64,000 bases of DNA from Deltaproteobacteria bacterium (GCA_016177765.1 JACOUP010000001.1:83046-147045), one strand, 5' to 3'. Shown: positions 1 through 12,114, counted from the stretch's first letter. The notes: a model not told the origin generated them from the sequence alone. Program-made: numbers and translations.

Positions 1-2709
1 AAAACAGGAGGCGCGGGTCACCCCCATGGAATCAAAAGCGCCGCACTTGATCAGGCTCTCCAGCACCCGGCGATTGATTTTTCTTAAATCGACGGTCGTG
101 ATGAAATGAAAAAAGGAACGGAAGCCTGGTTCAGGCAAGCGCCCTTCTTTTTTACGCGTTTCAATCAGGGACTCAATCGCGGCGGTCCCGACATTTTTCA
201 CGGCGGCCAGTCCAAAACGGATCTCCGCCGGACCGACCACGGAAAAACCGGTGTAACTCTCATTGACATCCGGCGGCAGGACGGAGAGCCCGTGAGCCCT
301 GGCATCCGCGATGAGAAGCATCACCTTGTCACTGTTCCCCATTTCATGGGTCAGGAGGGCCGCCATATATTCCACCGGAAAGTGGGCCTTGAGATAAGCG
401 GTCTGGTAGGCGATCAGGGCATAAGCGGCGGAATGACTCTTGTTAAAACCATACTCCGCAAACTTGGCCATCAGGTCAAAAATCTTTTCCGCTTTTTTCG
501 GCGGGATCCTGTTTTCATGCGCCCCCTTCAAAAAACGGTCCCTCTGCTCCGCCATAACCTCCGGGTTTTTCTTCCCCATCGCCCTTCGCAGAAGGTCCGC
601 CTCCCCCAGAGAAAAGTTGGCGAGCTTCGAGGCGATCTTCATCACCTGTTCCTGATAAACGATGACCCCATAGGTGTCTCTTAAGACCTCCTCAAGTTCG
701 GCGAGTTCGTAACGGACCTGAACCTTGCCATGCTTTCTATTGATAAAATCCTCGACCATACCACTGCCAAGCGGTCCCGGACGGTACAGGGCCACCACCG
801 CAATCAGATCGGGAAAGACCGTCGGCTTGAGTTTGGCGAGGAGATCCCTCATCCCGCTGGACTCCAGCTGGAACACCCCCCAGGTATCCCCCTTCGAAAG
901 CATCGCGTAAACCTCCGGGTCATCCAGGGGGAGATCTCCGACATCCAGATCGAGCCCGCGCGTCCGTTTGATGATTTTTCTCGTCTCGTCAATAACCGTT
1001 AAAGTTTTCAGGCCAAGAAAGTCAAACTTGATCAAGCCGATCTTTTCGATCGCCTTCATGTCAAACTGGGTGACAATTTCATCATGCTGCCCTTTGTACA
1101 GCGGCATGAAGTTGACGAGCGGCTGGTCGGAGATCACAACCCCCGCGGCGTGCGTTGAGGCATGACGGGTTAGTCCTTCCAGGGAATGGGCCGTCGCAAG
1201 AAGCCGTCCGATGGTCGGATTCTTTTGACCAACCTCCGCCAGGCGGGGCTCGCTCCGAATCGCCTCATCGAGGGTAATATTCAAGGTGTTCGGCACCAGC
1301 TTCGCAATCTTGTCGACGTCGCCGTACGGGATCTCCATCACCCTCCCGACATCGCGGATCACCGCCTTGGCCTTCATCTTTCCAAAGGTGATAATCTGCG
1401 AGACGTTGCCGTACTTCTGCTGGACGTAGCGGATCACCTCATCCCGTCCGTAGATGCAAAAGTCGATATCCATATCCGGCATGGTAACCCGTTCCGGATT
1501 CAGGAACCGCTCAAAGAGGAGGTCATAAGGAATCGGGTCAATGTCGGTAATCTTGAGGCAATACGCCACGAGACTTCCAGCGGCTGAGCCCCGACCAGGG
1601 CCGACCGGGATCTTCTTCTCCTTGGCGTAATTGATGAAATCGGCAACAATCAGGAAGTAGCCGGCAAATCCCATGTCCTTGATCATCTTCAGTTCCTGAT
1701 GGACCCTTTCCAGCCTTTGGGCCTTTGACGGCTCTCTCTCTTCAGGCTTGAGCTGGGCCTCACTCTTCCGCCACCGTTCTTCAAACCCCTCGAGTGTTTT
1801 TTCCTCCAGAAACTGGTCTAAGGTTTTTTCTTTGGGTGGTTCAAACTTGGGGAAATAATAGGTCTTGAAGTCAAAATCGAAGTTGCATCGTTTGGCCACT
1901 TCGACGGTGTTTTGAAGCGCCTCCGGGTGATCGGGAAAATAGCTCCGAACCTCTTCGGCCGATTTAAAATAAAACTCATCCGAGCCAAACCGCATCCTCC
2001 CTTCATCCTTTAAGGTGGTGCCGGTCTGGATACAAAGGAGCGCCTCGTGGGCCCCGGCATCCTCTTTTTTGAGATAATGACAATCCCCTGTCGCGACCAC
2101 AGGGATGGAAAGTCTTTTTGCCAGATCAAAGACCGCCTCGTTCACAATCTTTTGGTTCGGCAGGGAATGGGCCTGAACCTCCAGATAAAACCGGTCCCCA
2201 AAAAGGGTGAGGTACTCTTGGGCGATCCTCTCCGCCTCTTCTTTTCGTCCCGCCAGAAGAACCCTGGCGATCTCTCCGGAGAGACAACCGGAGGTGGCAA
2301 TGAGACCGGCATTTTTTTCACGAAGCAGTTCCTTGTCAATCCGCGGTTTGTAGTAAAACCCCTCGAGGTAGCCGGCGGTGATCAGCTGGCAGAGGTTCCG
2401 GTACCCTTCCCTGTTTGTCGCCAGAAGGATCAGATGGTTATACGGCTCATGTTCTTTCCTGAACTCCTTGGTGAACCGGCTCCCTTTCGATTCGACATAG
2501 ACCTCGCACCCGATGATCGGCTTGATCCCGGCTGATTCCATCTTCTGATAAAACTCCACCGCACCGAAGAGATTGCCATGGTCGGTCATCGCCACCGCCG
2601 GCATCTTGTACTCCTTGGCCTTCCTGGCCAATGCCTCTACGGTAATCGCGCCGTCCAGCAGACTGTATTGGGTGTGTAAATGCAGGTGAACAAAATCGGA
2701 GTGGTGCAT
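1..2709 (-). CDS. dnaE: DNA polymerase III subunit alpha (partial, 3' end outside window)
   Basis: Replicative DNA polymerase catalytic subunit. I read it directly on the minus strand as 903 uninterrupted codons running off the left edge. The N-terminal PHP domain begins HLHLHTQYSLLDG right after the start, and the polymerase palm carries the PDMDIDF aspartate motif near residue 400. Bacterial DnaE is usually about 1,150 residues, so roughly the last 250 (OB fold, tau-binding tail) are missing only because the window ends. The start is the ATG at 2709, before the conserved SDFVHLHLH. No Shine-Dalgarno precedes it; a -10-like box ends 9 nt upstream. It is divergent from the unknown gene at 2814. 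Identification is secure. Confidence 0.97.
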   Translation of the reverse strand, partial: MHHSDFVHLHLHTQYSLLDGAITVEALARKAKEYKMPAVAMTDHGNLFGAVEFYQKMESAGIKPIIGCEVYVESKGSRFTKEFRKEHEPYNHLILLATNREGYRNLCQLITAGYLEGFYYKPRIDKELLREKNAGLIATSGCLSGEIARVLLAGRKEEAERIAQEYLTLFGDRFYLEVQAHSLPNQKIVNEAVFDLAKRLSIPVVATGDCHYLKKEDAGAHEALLCIQTGTTLKDEGRMRFGSDEFYFKSAEEVRSYFPDHPEALQNTVEVAKRCNFDFDFKTYYFPKFEPPKEKTLDQFLEEKTLEGFEERWRKSEAQLKPEEREPSKAQRLERVHQELKMIKDMGFAGYFLIVADFINYAKEKKIPVGPGRGSAAGSLVAYCLKITDIDPIPYDLLFERFLNPERVTMPDMDIDFCIYGRDEVIRYVQQKYGNVSQIITFGKMKAKAVIRDVGRVMEIPYGDVDKIAKLVPNTLNITLDEAIRSEPRLAEVGQKNPTIGRLLATAHSLEGLTRHASTHAAGVVISDQPLVNFMPLYKGQHDEIVTQFDMKAIEKIGLIKFDFLGLKTLTVIDETRKIIKRTRGLDLDVGDLPLDDPEVYAMLSKGDTWGVFQLESSGMRDLLAKLKPTVFPDLIAVVALYRPGPLGSGMVEDFINRKHGKVQVRYELAELEEVLRDTYGVIVYQEQVMKIASKLANFSLGEADLLRRAMGKKNPEVMAEQRDRFLKGAHENRIPPKKAEKIFDLMAKFAEYGFNKSHSAAYALIAYQTAYLKAHFPVEYMAALLTHEMGNSDKVMLLIADARAHGLSVLPPDVNESYTGFSVVGPAEIRFGLAAVKNVGTAAIESLIETRKKEGRLPEPGFRSFFHFITTVDLRKINRRVLESLIKCGAFDSMGVTRASCF

Positions 2710-2718
2710 CAGTTGTTG

Positions 2719-2747
2719 CTTCTAATCCGGCCTCAACCCTTTGGCAA
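2719..2747 (-). promoter_or_regulatory. Candidate dnaE promoter, leaderless geometry
   Basis: On the minus strand TTGCCA (2742-2747), 17-nt spacer, TAGAAG (2719-2724), then only 9 nt to the dnaE ATG. Transcription from here would start 0-3 nt before the ATG. The -10 box is imperfect. Confidence 0.5.
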
Positions 2748-2813
2748 GTGCGAATGAAAAACAAGCCCTAATTAGTTAGCAACCTTCTAGGGCCTCAATC
2801 GATATTGGGCGTG

Positions 2814-3914
2814 ATGAGCGTTCCTACTCTTCGCGCCTCTTATAATCATCCTTTTTTTCAATCCCCTCCCTCTTTTGTCACACAGGGTGGCCCTCCACTG
2901 CTTACCCAGGCCGACCGGCTCGACACCAAATATTCCCCGGCAAACGGGGCTGACCATTACTCTTTTCATGCCTTGCTCAAAGGAAGCCTCGCCCAGCAAG
3001 TCCCCGATCCTAAGCGCCAGGAACAAGCATTGGAAGCACCAGAAACATGGGAACAGACCTCGGAATATGCCTCAGAAGCATTGCATGATCGAAATCCATG
3101 GTTAGCGTGGAGGATTATCTTCATGAGTTCTCAGTCCGATTCAGTAAAAAGCGCGTGGAGGCAACAGATTCAATGTTCCTTGGTCTGCAATGGTGAAGTG
3201 GAAGAAGCGCGGCAAATGGCACCAAAATCTAGCAATGGCGAGCGTATCGAGGTTAGCCTAGCCCAGTGTGAAGAGCAATTCGGCACATGCGAAACTGCAA
3301 GAGATAATTTGTCAAAATCTTTAGTCATTGATGACATGAGAGATGTTAATATTCTTATTAACAAAGGAGACTATCAAGGTGCTCTCGCCTTGGCGGACCT
3401 TTATGGTCGTCCGCAATATCGGTTGGCAGAAATTAAACATCTGTTAATTGTTCAGGGCCAACATGAACGCAAACAACAGGCAGAATCAAATAGGGCGCGG
3501 GAAGAACAAAGTAGACAAGCGGCCTTGAAAAGAAAACAGGACGCTCGAGCACAAGAAGCAGAAAGAAAGAGAGCGGAAAGAGAAGAAAGAGCGAGGGCGG
3601 CAGAGGAGGCACGAGAAAAAGCAATCAAGGCGGATGGTGAACGGAAAGAGGCTTTTATCCGTTCTCTGGCATCTCTGGGATCTCCCAATTTTGAAGAGGC
3701 CGAGCGGCTGAGAAAAACCGGTGGTTGGTCACAAGAAGTTATCCGATCATTGGTAAACAGGGCCCTTGAAAAAACAACCACCTTCCCAATAGACAACTGT
3801 GACAAGGCTAAATTGATTCGCAATGAATACAAATGGGTGGGAGGTCTCTGCACCCCTGAAAGGACCTCAATAACCGACAAAGGGGATGGCTCTTGTAAGC
3901 TAGACTGTCCCTAG
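2814..3914 (+). CDS. Hypothetical protein with Arg/Glu/Ala-rich coiled coil
   Basis: Family not recognised. About 366 residues from the ATG at 2814; in-frame GTG 2811 and TTG 2805 lie just upstream. There is no signal peptide. Residues 1-40 are Pro/Gln-rich. Residues 70-210 are a helical region with repeat-like segments and scattered cysteines, possibly TPR/HEAT-like. Residues about 220-280 are a highly charged Arg/Glu/Ala/Gln stretch typical of a long single helix or coiled coil. The C-terminal 60 residues hold four cysteines (DNC, GLC, SCKLDC). It is flanked by dnaE in the opposite direction and a lipoprotein gene downstream. Base composition looks more AT-rich than its neighbours, so lateral acquisition is possible. 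Coding status is likely; function unknown. Confidence 0.7.
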   Translation: MSVPTLRASYNHPFFQSPPSFVTQGGPPLLTQADRLDTKYSPANGADHYSFHALLKGSLAQQVPDPKRQEQALEAPETWEQTSEYASEALHDRNPWLAWRIIFMSSQSDSVKSAWRQQIQCSLVCNGEVEEARQMAPKSSNGERIEVSLAQCEEQFGTCETARDNLSKSLVIDDMRDVNILINKGDYQGALALADLYGRPQYRLAEIKHLLIVQGQHERKQQAESNRAREEQSRQAALKRKQDARAQEAERKRAEREERARAAEEAREKAIKADGERKEAFIRSLASLGSPNFEEAERLRKTGGWSQEVIRSLVNRALEKTTTFPIDNCDKAKLIRNEYKWVGGLCTPERTSITDKGDGSCKLDCP

Positions 3915-3976
3915 ACCTACTCCCACTCGATCTTATTCCTTTGTGTGAATCACCTTTCTCTATTATCGAATTCTTA

Positions 3977-4005
3977 TTGCAAGCAAAATTGAAAAAGGTT
4001 AGGGC
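3977..4005 (+). promoter_or_regulatory. Candidate promoter of the 4027 lipoprotein gene
   Basis: TTGCAA (3977-3982), 17-nt spacer, TAGGGC (4000-4005). It is followed by a 21-nt leader with a purine-rich site (AAAGGGGG) 6 nt before the ATG. Unlike several neighbours, this unit has a conventional leader. Confidence 0.4.
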
Positions 4006-4026
4006 GTTAAACAAAGGGGGTCTTAT

Positions 4027-5103
4027 ATGAGAAGCTTTTACCGCAAAGGGGTAGTGTTGGTTTTCCTTGTCCCATGGCTGATCGGTTGCGGCGGAGGGGC
4101 GAGTGATAGCGGAACCGGAACGAGGGGCGACGTTTCCGGAGACCTCCTCGGCAGCGGCAACGGAACCGCCTCCCTTTTCGTCAAGGGCAGTGCGCTAAAA
4201 AGTCCCTCCATCAGCAAAAAGATCTCGTCGGAGAAAAGAACCGTCAGCTACCAGGGTGGGACCGTCACCACTTTTGACGTGACCATCAAGAATCTGGTTT
4301 TAAAGAACGATAATGGCTCCACCGTTTCCATCGCCGTCAATTCAGCCATAAATCTGGCTGACCCCGATTACGATGGTGCCATTAATTTTCTGGCCTCGCA
4401 GTCGGTGGCAACGGGGAATTACAGCGGTGTGAATGTAGAGTTGGGGACCGTAACCTTCGTGGCAAGCGGAATCTCACCCGACCCCACAACGACCATTGAG
4501 GGGAATTCCAACAAGACCATTTCGGTGGATACCAGTTTCAGCATCAAGGAGGATGGAGAGCTGGCGATCCCCCTCGTGTTGGACCTGGAAACGATATTAT
4601 CCAGTGGATTTGGAATGGCCATGGATACCCCCTTTGCTATTCGCGTGTCGGTCCTCCCCCTGTCTGGAGGTAATTCGATCTGGACAACGGGGGATATGAT
4701 CGGATTCGCGGACGATTCGGGGCATCTGTACGCCATCACCGACACAGGAATGGGAACCCCGGTTGGGACCTACACCGCAACCTCGAGTGCGGGGGGGACG
4801 TATGTTTTCACGGCCGGGACCTACATCGGGATCAAGGGAAACTATGAAATCACCCAGGGAGGCACCTTTTCGGGAGACGCCAACGGTTTCTTTTCACTGA
4901 ATGGAGATTTTAGCGGTGGCTACTGGGTGGAGAGTAATGGTCTCTATGGGACCTTCGCCCTGACCAACGGCTGGATACCAGACGGAACGGGGACCTTTGA
5001 GGCCTATGATAGTTCCGTTCAAGGGACGATAACACTCAACTCCGAGGCCACCGGCGGTTCCTGGACCGGCACGGATAGCAACGGTACATTCACGTTGGAG
5101 TAA
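4027..5103 (+). CDS. Putative lipoprotein, DUF4382-like
   Basis: A 358-residue exported lipoprotein. The N-terminus has a basic start, a hydrophobic stretch and the lipobox LIGC at about residues 18-21, followed by a Gly/Ser/Thr linker. Residues 55-220 resemble the DUF4382 type of beta-rich domain: they cover a conserved-looking FDVTIKNLVLKND segment and the ENDNGSTVSIAVN-like strands that follow. This assignment is by eye only. The C-terminal 140 residues are Gly/Thr-rich short beta repeats (GTYTATSSAGGTYVFTAGTY and similar), probably a beta-solenoid or repeat stalk. A strong purine-rich ribosome site (GGGGG) supports the start. It converges on guaA with a 19-bp gap. Outer-membrane location is inferred; function unknown. 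Confidence 0.8.
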   Translation: MRSFYRKGVVLVFLVPWLIGCGGGASDSGTGTRGDVSGDLLGSGNGTASLFVKGSALKSPSISKKISSEKRTVSYQGGTVTTFDVTIKNLVLKNDNGSTVSIAVNSAINLADPDYDGAINFLASQSVATGNYSGVNVELGTVTFVASGISPDPTTTIEGNSNKTISVDTSFSIKEDGELAIPLVLDLETILSSGFGMAMDTPFAIRVSVLPLSGGNSIWTTGDMIGFADDSGHLYAITDTGMGTPVGTYTATSSAGGTYVFTAGTYIGIKGNYEITQGGTFSGDANGFFSLNGDFSGGYWVESNGLYGTFALTNGWIPDGTGTFEAYDSSVQGTITLNSEATGGSWTGTDSNGTFTLE

Positions 5104-5122
5104 TCAAAACCTAAAAGTAAAA

Positions 5123-8159
<3,037 letters not shown>

Positions 8160-8186
8160 GTAGGGGCGGGGTAACCCCGCCCCTAC
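8160..8186. repeat. GTAGGGGC...GCCCCTAC palindrome
   Basis: A 27-bp nearly perfect palindrome with arms GTAGGGGCGGGGT, centred on one unpaired base, between the propeller gene and guaB. It contributes to the propeller gene's stop region. The same family recurs at 10749, 32370, 33129 and 33593, with partial copies elsewhere. Confidence 0.8.
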
Positions 8187-9433
8187 TAGTAGACTATCTT
8201 CAAGGCGTAGAACCGCCCACCATTGGAGAGATAATAGACAATATCCCCGGCAACAACCGGGTCGCTAAAAACCCCTTTTTTGGCAAACCGGCCCGCCTTG
8301 ATATCCCCATTGGCGGTATTGACAAAGTAGACCTGTTTTTCCGTCGAGGCGACAATGACTGTCGATTGTGAAACCACCGGCGCCGAGAGCGCCCCCTCCC
8401 CCACCTGTTTTTCCCAGACCTTCACCCCTGTTGCCTTGTTCAAGGCATAAAGAGTGCCGTTGGAACCGGAAACGAAAATCGTCTCCCCTTGAACGGCAAA
8501 GGAGACCCCGCTCCCGATCTGTTGTTGCCAAAGAATTTTGGGTGGCACACCCTTAGGCTCAGCCGATTTCTTCGCCGTTTTTTTGCCGGCAAGGTCAAGG
8601 CAGATCAATTCTCCCTGAAAACTGGCGGCGTAGAGACGCCCCTCATCGATCAGAGGCACCATGTCGACGTCAAAGAACGGCCCTTCGCCAGTTGCCAGAT
8701 TCTTTTCCCAGAGGGGCAGGCCATCGTTTTCCCTGTAAGCAGCCAGGAGACCATCGGCAAAACCGATATAAATAACCCCATCATGGATCAAGGGGCCACT
8801 ATGGTTCCGTATCGTGAATCCCTTTCTCAGGTTCAAAGGATGAGAAGCCTCCCAGATTTTTTCCCCGGATTGACGGGAAAGGGCAAACAGTTTTCCTTCC
8901 AGCGTTGAAAAATAGACCAGATCCCCCGACACGGCTGGAGCCGCCAGGATTTCAGAACCGGTCTGGTCAAAGCGCCAAAGTTCTTTGCCATCTTTGATCG
9001 TCAACGCATAAAGAACCCCCTTGGTATCGCCAAAGTAGACGACATCATCGTCAAAGACCGGTATGGAATGGATTGGCCCGGAGGCCTTAAAACGCCAGAG
9101 CTTGTGGCCACTCTTCTGCCTCAGGGCGTAAAAGAAACCGTTGTCGGAACCGACAAAGAGGCGATCCTTGTAGATTCGGGGGGAGGCAAATTCCTTTCTC
9201 TTGTACCGGAAGAGCTTTCCCTTCTTGATCTTGCTGACCCATTTGGCCTTGAAGGGAATTTTATAATAAGGCCCTGTCCCCTTTTTGATGACCTTGACCG
9301 CGAAAACGGGCGAAGAAAAAGAGAAGAGCAAAACAAGAAACAGCCGCAGAGCGGCGTTGAGGGGGAGGCTCCATCGGGCTCTGCCCGTGGAGGGGGCGAC
9401 GTGAGCCCCTTCTAAAGCCCGGCGCGTAACCAT
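8186..9433 (-). CDS. Outer-membrane-assembly-like PQQ beta-propeller protein
   Basis: A 415-residue exported protein with repeated propeller blades of the PQQ/BamB type (GxLYALxxxxGxxLWxxx). Clear examples are FFYALRQKSGHKLWRF, VLYALTIKDGKELWRF and LFALSRQSGEKIWEA. A hydrophobic signal segment (ALRLFLVLLFSFSS) lies at about residues 28-45, ending in SPVFA. No lipobox cysteine is visible, so it differs from E. coli BamB. The first 27 residues look non-conserved, so a later start is possible; the chosen ATG has AAAGAG just upstream and overlaps the previous gene by 22 bp. A palindromic repeat encodes KGVPPK near residue 298. It forms a unit with the TPR-like gene, like the YfgM-BamB pair next to der in Proteobacteria; der lies 1.4 kb away. 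A role in envelope assembly is inferred. Confidence 0.85.
   Translation of the reverse strand: MVTRRALEGAHVAPSTGRARWSLPLNAALRLFLVLLFSFSSPVFAVKVIKKGTGPYYKIPFKAKWVSKIKKGKLFRYKRKEFASPRIYKDRLFVGSDNGFFYALRQKSGHKLWRFKASGPIHSIPVFDDDVVYFGDTKGVLYALTIKDGKELWRFDQTGSEILAAPAVSGDLVYFSTLEGKLFALSRQSGEKIWEASHPLNLRKGFTIRNHSGPLIHDGVIYIGFADGLLAAYRENDGLPLWEKNLATGEGPFFDVDMVPLIDEGRLYAASFQGELICLDLAGKKTAKKSAEPKGVPPKILWQQQIGSGVSFAVQGETIFVSGSNGTLYALNKATGVKVWEKQVGEGALSAPVVSQSTVIVASTEKQVYFVNTANGDIKAGRFAKKGVFSDPVVAGDIVYYLSNGGRFYALKIVY
8540..8552. repeat. GGGTGAWTCACCC-family palindrome in propeller gene
   Basis: Variant core GGGTGGCACACCC inside the PQQ-propeller gene, coding for KGVPPK between two blades. Confidence 0.7.
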
Positions 9434-9888
9434 AGCTCTTTTTGACGGGCTGTTTCCTTGAGGCCCGACGATTTTCCTTCTTTAGCAATTTTAGAGTAAA
9501 GCTGAATCGCCTCGGCCCTTTTCGTGGAGATTTCGTAACATTCCGCCAGATACAACCGGCTTAAGTCGCGGAGGGGATTGTCTTTTTCCTGGACGGCTAG
9601 TTGAAAAATGCGGATCGCCTCATCCCATTTCCGCTCCGTCATCGCCTGAGTCCCTTGGGCATGCCATTGGGAGACCTGTTCCAGCAGATGGGCCATTCTC
9701 TCCCTTTGATGGTGCTGCCAGAGAAAAAACCCGCTGAGGACAAGGAGGGTCACAACGACCGTTACAGAGAGGATAGCCAGGGACTGTCGGCGCCGGGTGT
9801 GTATCCACAAAAGGAGTCTTTCACCAGGAAGGGAGGCCCTGATCTCCTTGATGAACGGCTTTCTCGGGAATCTTTTGTAGAGCGGCAT
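9412..9888 (-). CDS. Membrane-anchored TPR-like protein (YfgM-like)
   Basis: A 158-residue protein. A cytoplasmic basic N-terminus is followed by one transmembrane helix (SLAILSVTVVVTLLVLSGFF, about residues 36-55). A periplasmic helical region follows with TPR-like pairs (GTQAMTERKWDEAIRIFQLA, LAECYEISTKRAEAIQLYSKI). The architecture matches YfgM, the ancillary SecYEG/BamB-associated protein, and the gene precedes a BamB-like propeller with a 22-bp overlap. The assignment rests on architecture and context, not clear sequence identity. There is no Shine-Dalgarno; a good -10 box ends 9 nt before the ATG. Confidence 0.7.
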   Translation of the reverse strand: MPLYKRFPRKPFIKEIRASLPGERLLLWIHTRRRQSLAILSVTVVVTLLVLSGFFLWQHHQRERMAHLLEQVSQWHAQGTQAMTERKWDEAIRIFQLAVQEKDNPLRDLSRLYLAECYEISTKRAEAIQLYSKIAKEGKSSGLKETARQKELWLRAGL

Positions 9889-9897
9889 TGAGGCGGG

Positions 9898-9925
9898 ATT
9901 ATCGTAAAAAACCGAGTTGTGTCAA
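9898..9925 (-). promoter_or_regulatory. Promoter of the TPR/propeller operon, leaderless geometry
   Basis: TTGACA (9920-9925), 16-nt spacer, GATAAT (9898-9903), then 9 nt to the ATG at 9888. This is one of the best -35/-10 pairs in the window. It is divergent from the lipase promoter. Confidence 0.65.
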
Positions 9926-9946
9926 TAAGATATTCCCCTTCGTTCC

Positions 9947-9976
9947 TTGACACAATAAGTCATCTTGGGTTACTGT
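9947..9976 (+). promoter_or_regulatory. Candidate lipase promoter
   Basis: TTGACA (9947-9952), 18-nt spacer, TACTGT (9971-9976), then 14 nt to the ATG. The two divergent -35 boxes sit in inverted copies of TTGACACAA/TTGTGTCAA. Confidence 0.5.
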
Positions 9977-9990
9977 GAGACACGGGAATC

Positions 9991-10752
9991 ATGCCGATCT
10001 CTAGATTAAAAAAACTATACCATCAGACGAAACGGGATCTCCTCAATACCGCCACCTATGTCCGGATGACCTTGGAGGGAAACAAGGTCCAGAAACTAAC
10101 CGACTTTGCCAGTTGCCAACACCCCGTTCTTCTCCTCTACGGTTTTGGCGCCACACGAAGGACTGTCAGTATTCTGGAACGCCGTCTCCGTCGCGATGGC
10201 TTCTGCGTCTTTTCCTTCAACCTTGGCGGGATTTTCAAGACGTTCAACACCCGGTGCATCGAGGAGGGCGCCGAGTTCATCCAACAAAAGGTCGAACGAC
10301 TTTGTCAACGGTTCAACTTAAGCAAGATCAGCATTATCGGCCATTCTCAAGGGGGACTCATCGGGCGTTACTATGTCAAACGGTTGGGGGGGGCCAAGAG
10401 GGTCCGCTCCCTGATCACACTGGCGGCCCCTCATAACGGCAACCACTGGGCGATCCTTGGTTTGGCAACGCCGCTTGCGCTAATTTCCAAGAGTCTCCGC
10501 CAGATGGTGCCGATGTCCCCATTTATCCGAAAATTAAAACAGGGTCCTTTTCCAAAAAACGTCCGTTTTACATCCATCTATTCCAGGGGTGATCGTGTCT
10601 GTTATTACAAGAGCGCCATGCTGGAGATCCGGCCCGAAGACAAGAATCTGAAGAACATCGACATCCCGGGCCTCTCCCATTCCGATTTTGTGATCCGGCG
10701 GTCCGTTTACAATGTGATCAAACGGGAGTTGGTCGAAGGAGAAAAAGAGTAG
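9991..10752 (+). CDS. Alpha/beta-hydrolase, triacylglycerol lipase/esterase-like
   Basis: A 253-residue serine hydrolase. The nucleophile elbow is GHSQGG near residue 117, after the strand ISII. Upstream VLLLYGFGATR is the oxyanion-hole strand-loop of the EstA/lipase class, and LAAPHNG follows the elbow as in bacterial lipases and PGAP1-like enzymes. The acid and His are probably in YSRGDRVCYYKS and in GLSHSDF near the C-terminus. No signal peptide is seen, so it is probably cytoplasmic or peripheral. It stands alone on the plus strand between minus-strand operons, and a GTAGGGGC palindrome lies directly after its stop. Substrate unknown. Confidence 0.85.
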   Translation: MPISRLKKLYHQTKRDLLNTATYVRMTLEGNKVQKLTDFASCQHPVLLLYGFGATRRTVSILERRLRRDGFCVFSFNLGGIFKTFNTRCIEEGAEFIQQKVERLCQRFNLSKISIIGHSQGGLIGRYYVKRLGGAKRVRSLITLAAPHNGNHWAILGLATPLALISKSLRQMVPMSPFIRKLKQGPFPKNVRFTSIYSRGDRVCYYKSAMLEIRPEDKNLKNIDIPGLSHSDFVIRRSVYNVIKRELVEGEKE

Positions 10753-10775
10753 GGGCAAGGTTACCTCGCCCCTAC
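10749..10775. repeat. GTAGGGGC...GCCCCTAC palindrome
   Basis: A 27-bp palindrome at the 3' end of the lipase gene, overlapping its stop, in the convergent gap with der. It could act as a transcription-ending hairpin for both genes but lacks a clear U-tract. Confidence 0.7.
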
Positions 10776-10779
10776 AAGA

Positions 10780-12102
10780 TCAATTTCCTTTGCGAAATAA
10801 AATTCTTAAAGGTCCCCTCTCCAACCCCAATCCTTTTCTGAATTGTGAAAGAAGGTACCGCTCCATAGAAAAATGGACCGCCTCCGGATGATTGAGATAA
10901 ACAATCAGTGTCGGCGGGTACTGACCCACCTGTCTCGCCCCCAGATAGATCGGCGGGTATCCCCGGTACAAAGGGGGCGGGTGTTTCTCCAGGGCCTGAA
11001 AAAGAATTTCACCCAGCGTTTCCTTCTCCCAGTTCCTCCCCAGTTCTCCGTAAAGACCATCGATCTCCTCCCAGATCTTGGGGATCCCAAAGCCGCTTTT
11101 GGCCGAGACAAAAAGGACCGGCGAAAAGGGGACAAACTTGAAAGCAGTCCTAATTTTTTCAACGTAGGGCTCTTTATTCCCCCGTTCCCGGATGGAGAGG
11201 TCCCACTTGTTGACCAGCACGATGATTCCTCGGCCGTTCTCCGCGGCGAATCCGGCAATAGAGGCTTCCTGCCGGGAAAGACCGGCACCAGCATCAAGGA
11301 CCAGAAGGCATAGATCAGCACGGCGGATCGCCTTTTCGGCGAGGATGATGCAGGTTCTCTCCAAAAACGAATCGGACTTTCCCTTCTTCCGGATGCCAGC
11401 GGTATCCAGGAGGAGGTATTTCTTGCCATGGAGGGTCACGAGACTATCGATCACATCCCGTGTCGTCCCAGGCAGTTCATCAACAACCGCCCTTGGAAAA
11501 CCGGTGAGGCGATTCAGAAGAGACGACTTGCCGACGTTGGGACGGCCGATCAAGGCTATCTTGATATCCGCCTTTTCGTCCCCTGAACCACTAGAAGCAC
11601 CCCTGCTGGCGGTGGGAAGATTTTTAACGACAACATCGAGGAGATCCCCAATCCTCGCCCCATGTTCGGCCGAAACAGGGTAGAGATCCCGGCCGAGGCC
11701 ATAAAATTCTGCGATTTTTTCTTCGTGCGAAGGGACGTCAATCTTGTTTACGACAATCAGAAAATTTTTGCGGGAACGGCGGAGGCGTTCGGCGATCGTC
11801 CGGTCAAAGGGGGTCAGGCCGGTTTGGGCATCGACAATAAAGAGAACTACTGAGGCCTCTTCGATGGCGAGCAGGATCTGTTCCTCTATCTTCGTTTCTA
11901 CAGAATCCCCCTTCCCTGCGGGGAAACCACCCGTATCGACACAGAGAAATTCCCTTCCCTCCCAGAAGGCGGTGGCATAGTGACGATCCCTCGTCACCCC
12001 CGGGATATCAAAGGTGATCGCCTTTCTCTTGCCGATGATCCGGTTGAAGAGGGTCGATTTGCCAACATTGGGGCGGCCGACAAGGGCGACGATTGGTTTC
12101 AT
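10780..12102 (-). CDS. der: Ribosome-associated GTPase Der (EngA)
   Basis: Double-GTPase for 50S subunit assembly, 440 residues. The two G domains start with GRPNVGKST (about residue 9) and GRPNVGKSS (about residue 183). Each has DTAG/DTGG and NKxD motifs (VNKID, VNKWD). A C-terminal KH-like domain follows. The true start is the ATG at 12102 (MKPIVALVGRPN). An upstream in-frame start would lie inside tRNA-Met, which ends 12 nt before this ATG. No Shine-Dalgarno can be seen in CATTTTATTTAT, so translation probably begins on a message whose 5' end is made by tRNA 3' processing. Confidence 0.97.
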   Translation of the reverse strand: MKPIVALVGRPNVGKSTLFNRIIGKRKAITFDIPGVTRDRHYATAFWEGREFLCVDTGGFPAGKGDSVETKIEEQILLAIEEASVVLFIVDAQTGLTPFDRTIAERLRRSRKNFLIVVNKIDVPSHEEKIAEFYGLGRDLYPVSAEHGARIGDLLDVVVKNLPTASRGASSGSGDEKADIKIALIGRPNVGKSSLLNRLTGFPRAVVDELPGTTRDVIDSLVTLHGKKYLLLDTAGIRKKGKSDSFLERTCIILAEKAIRRADLCLLVLDAGAGLSRQEASIAGFAAENGRGIIVLVNKWDLSIRERGNKEPYVEKIRTAFKFVPFSPVLFVSAKSGFGIPKIWEEIDGLYGELGRNWEKETLGEILFQALEKHPPPLYRGYPPIYLGARQVGQYPPTLIVYLNHPEAVHFSMERYLLSQFRKGLGLERGPLRILFRKGN

Positions 12103-12114
12103 ATAAATAAAATG

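Noticed and set aside
10749..10775. Rho-independent terminator after the lipase gene
   Set aside because: Strong palindrome but no U-tract, and the identical family occurs inside genes; listed as a repeat.
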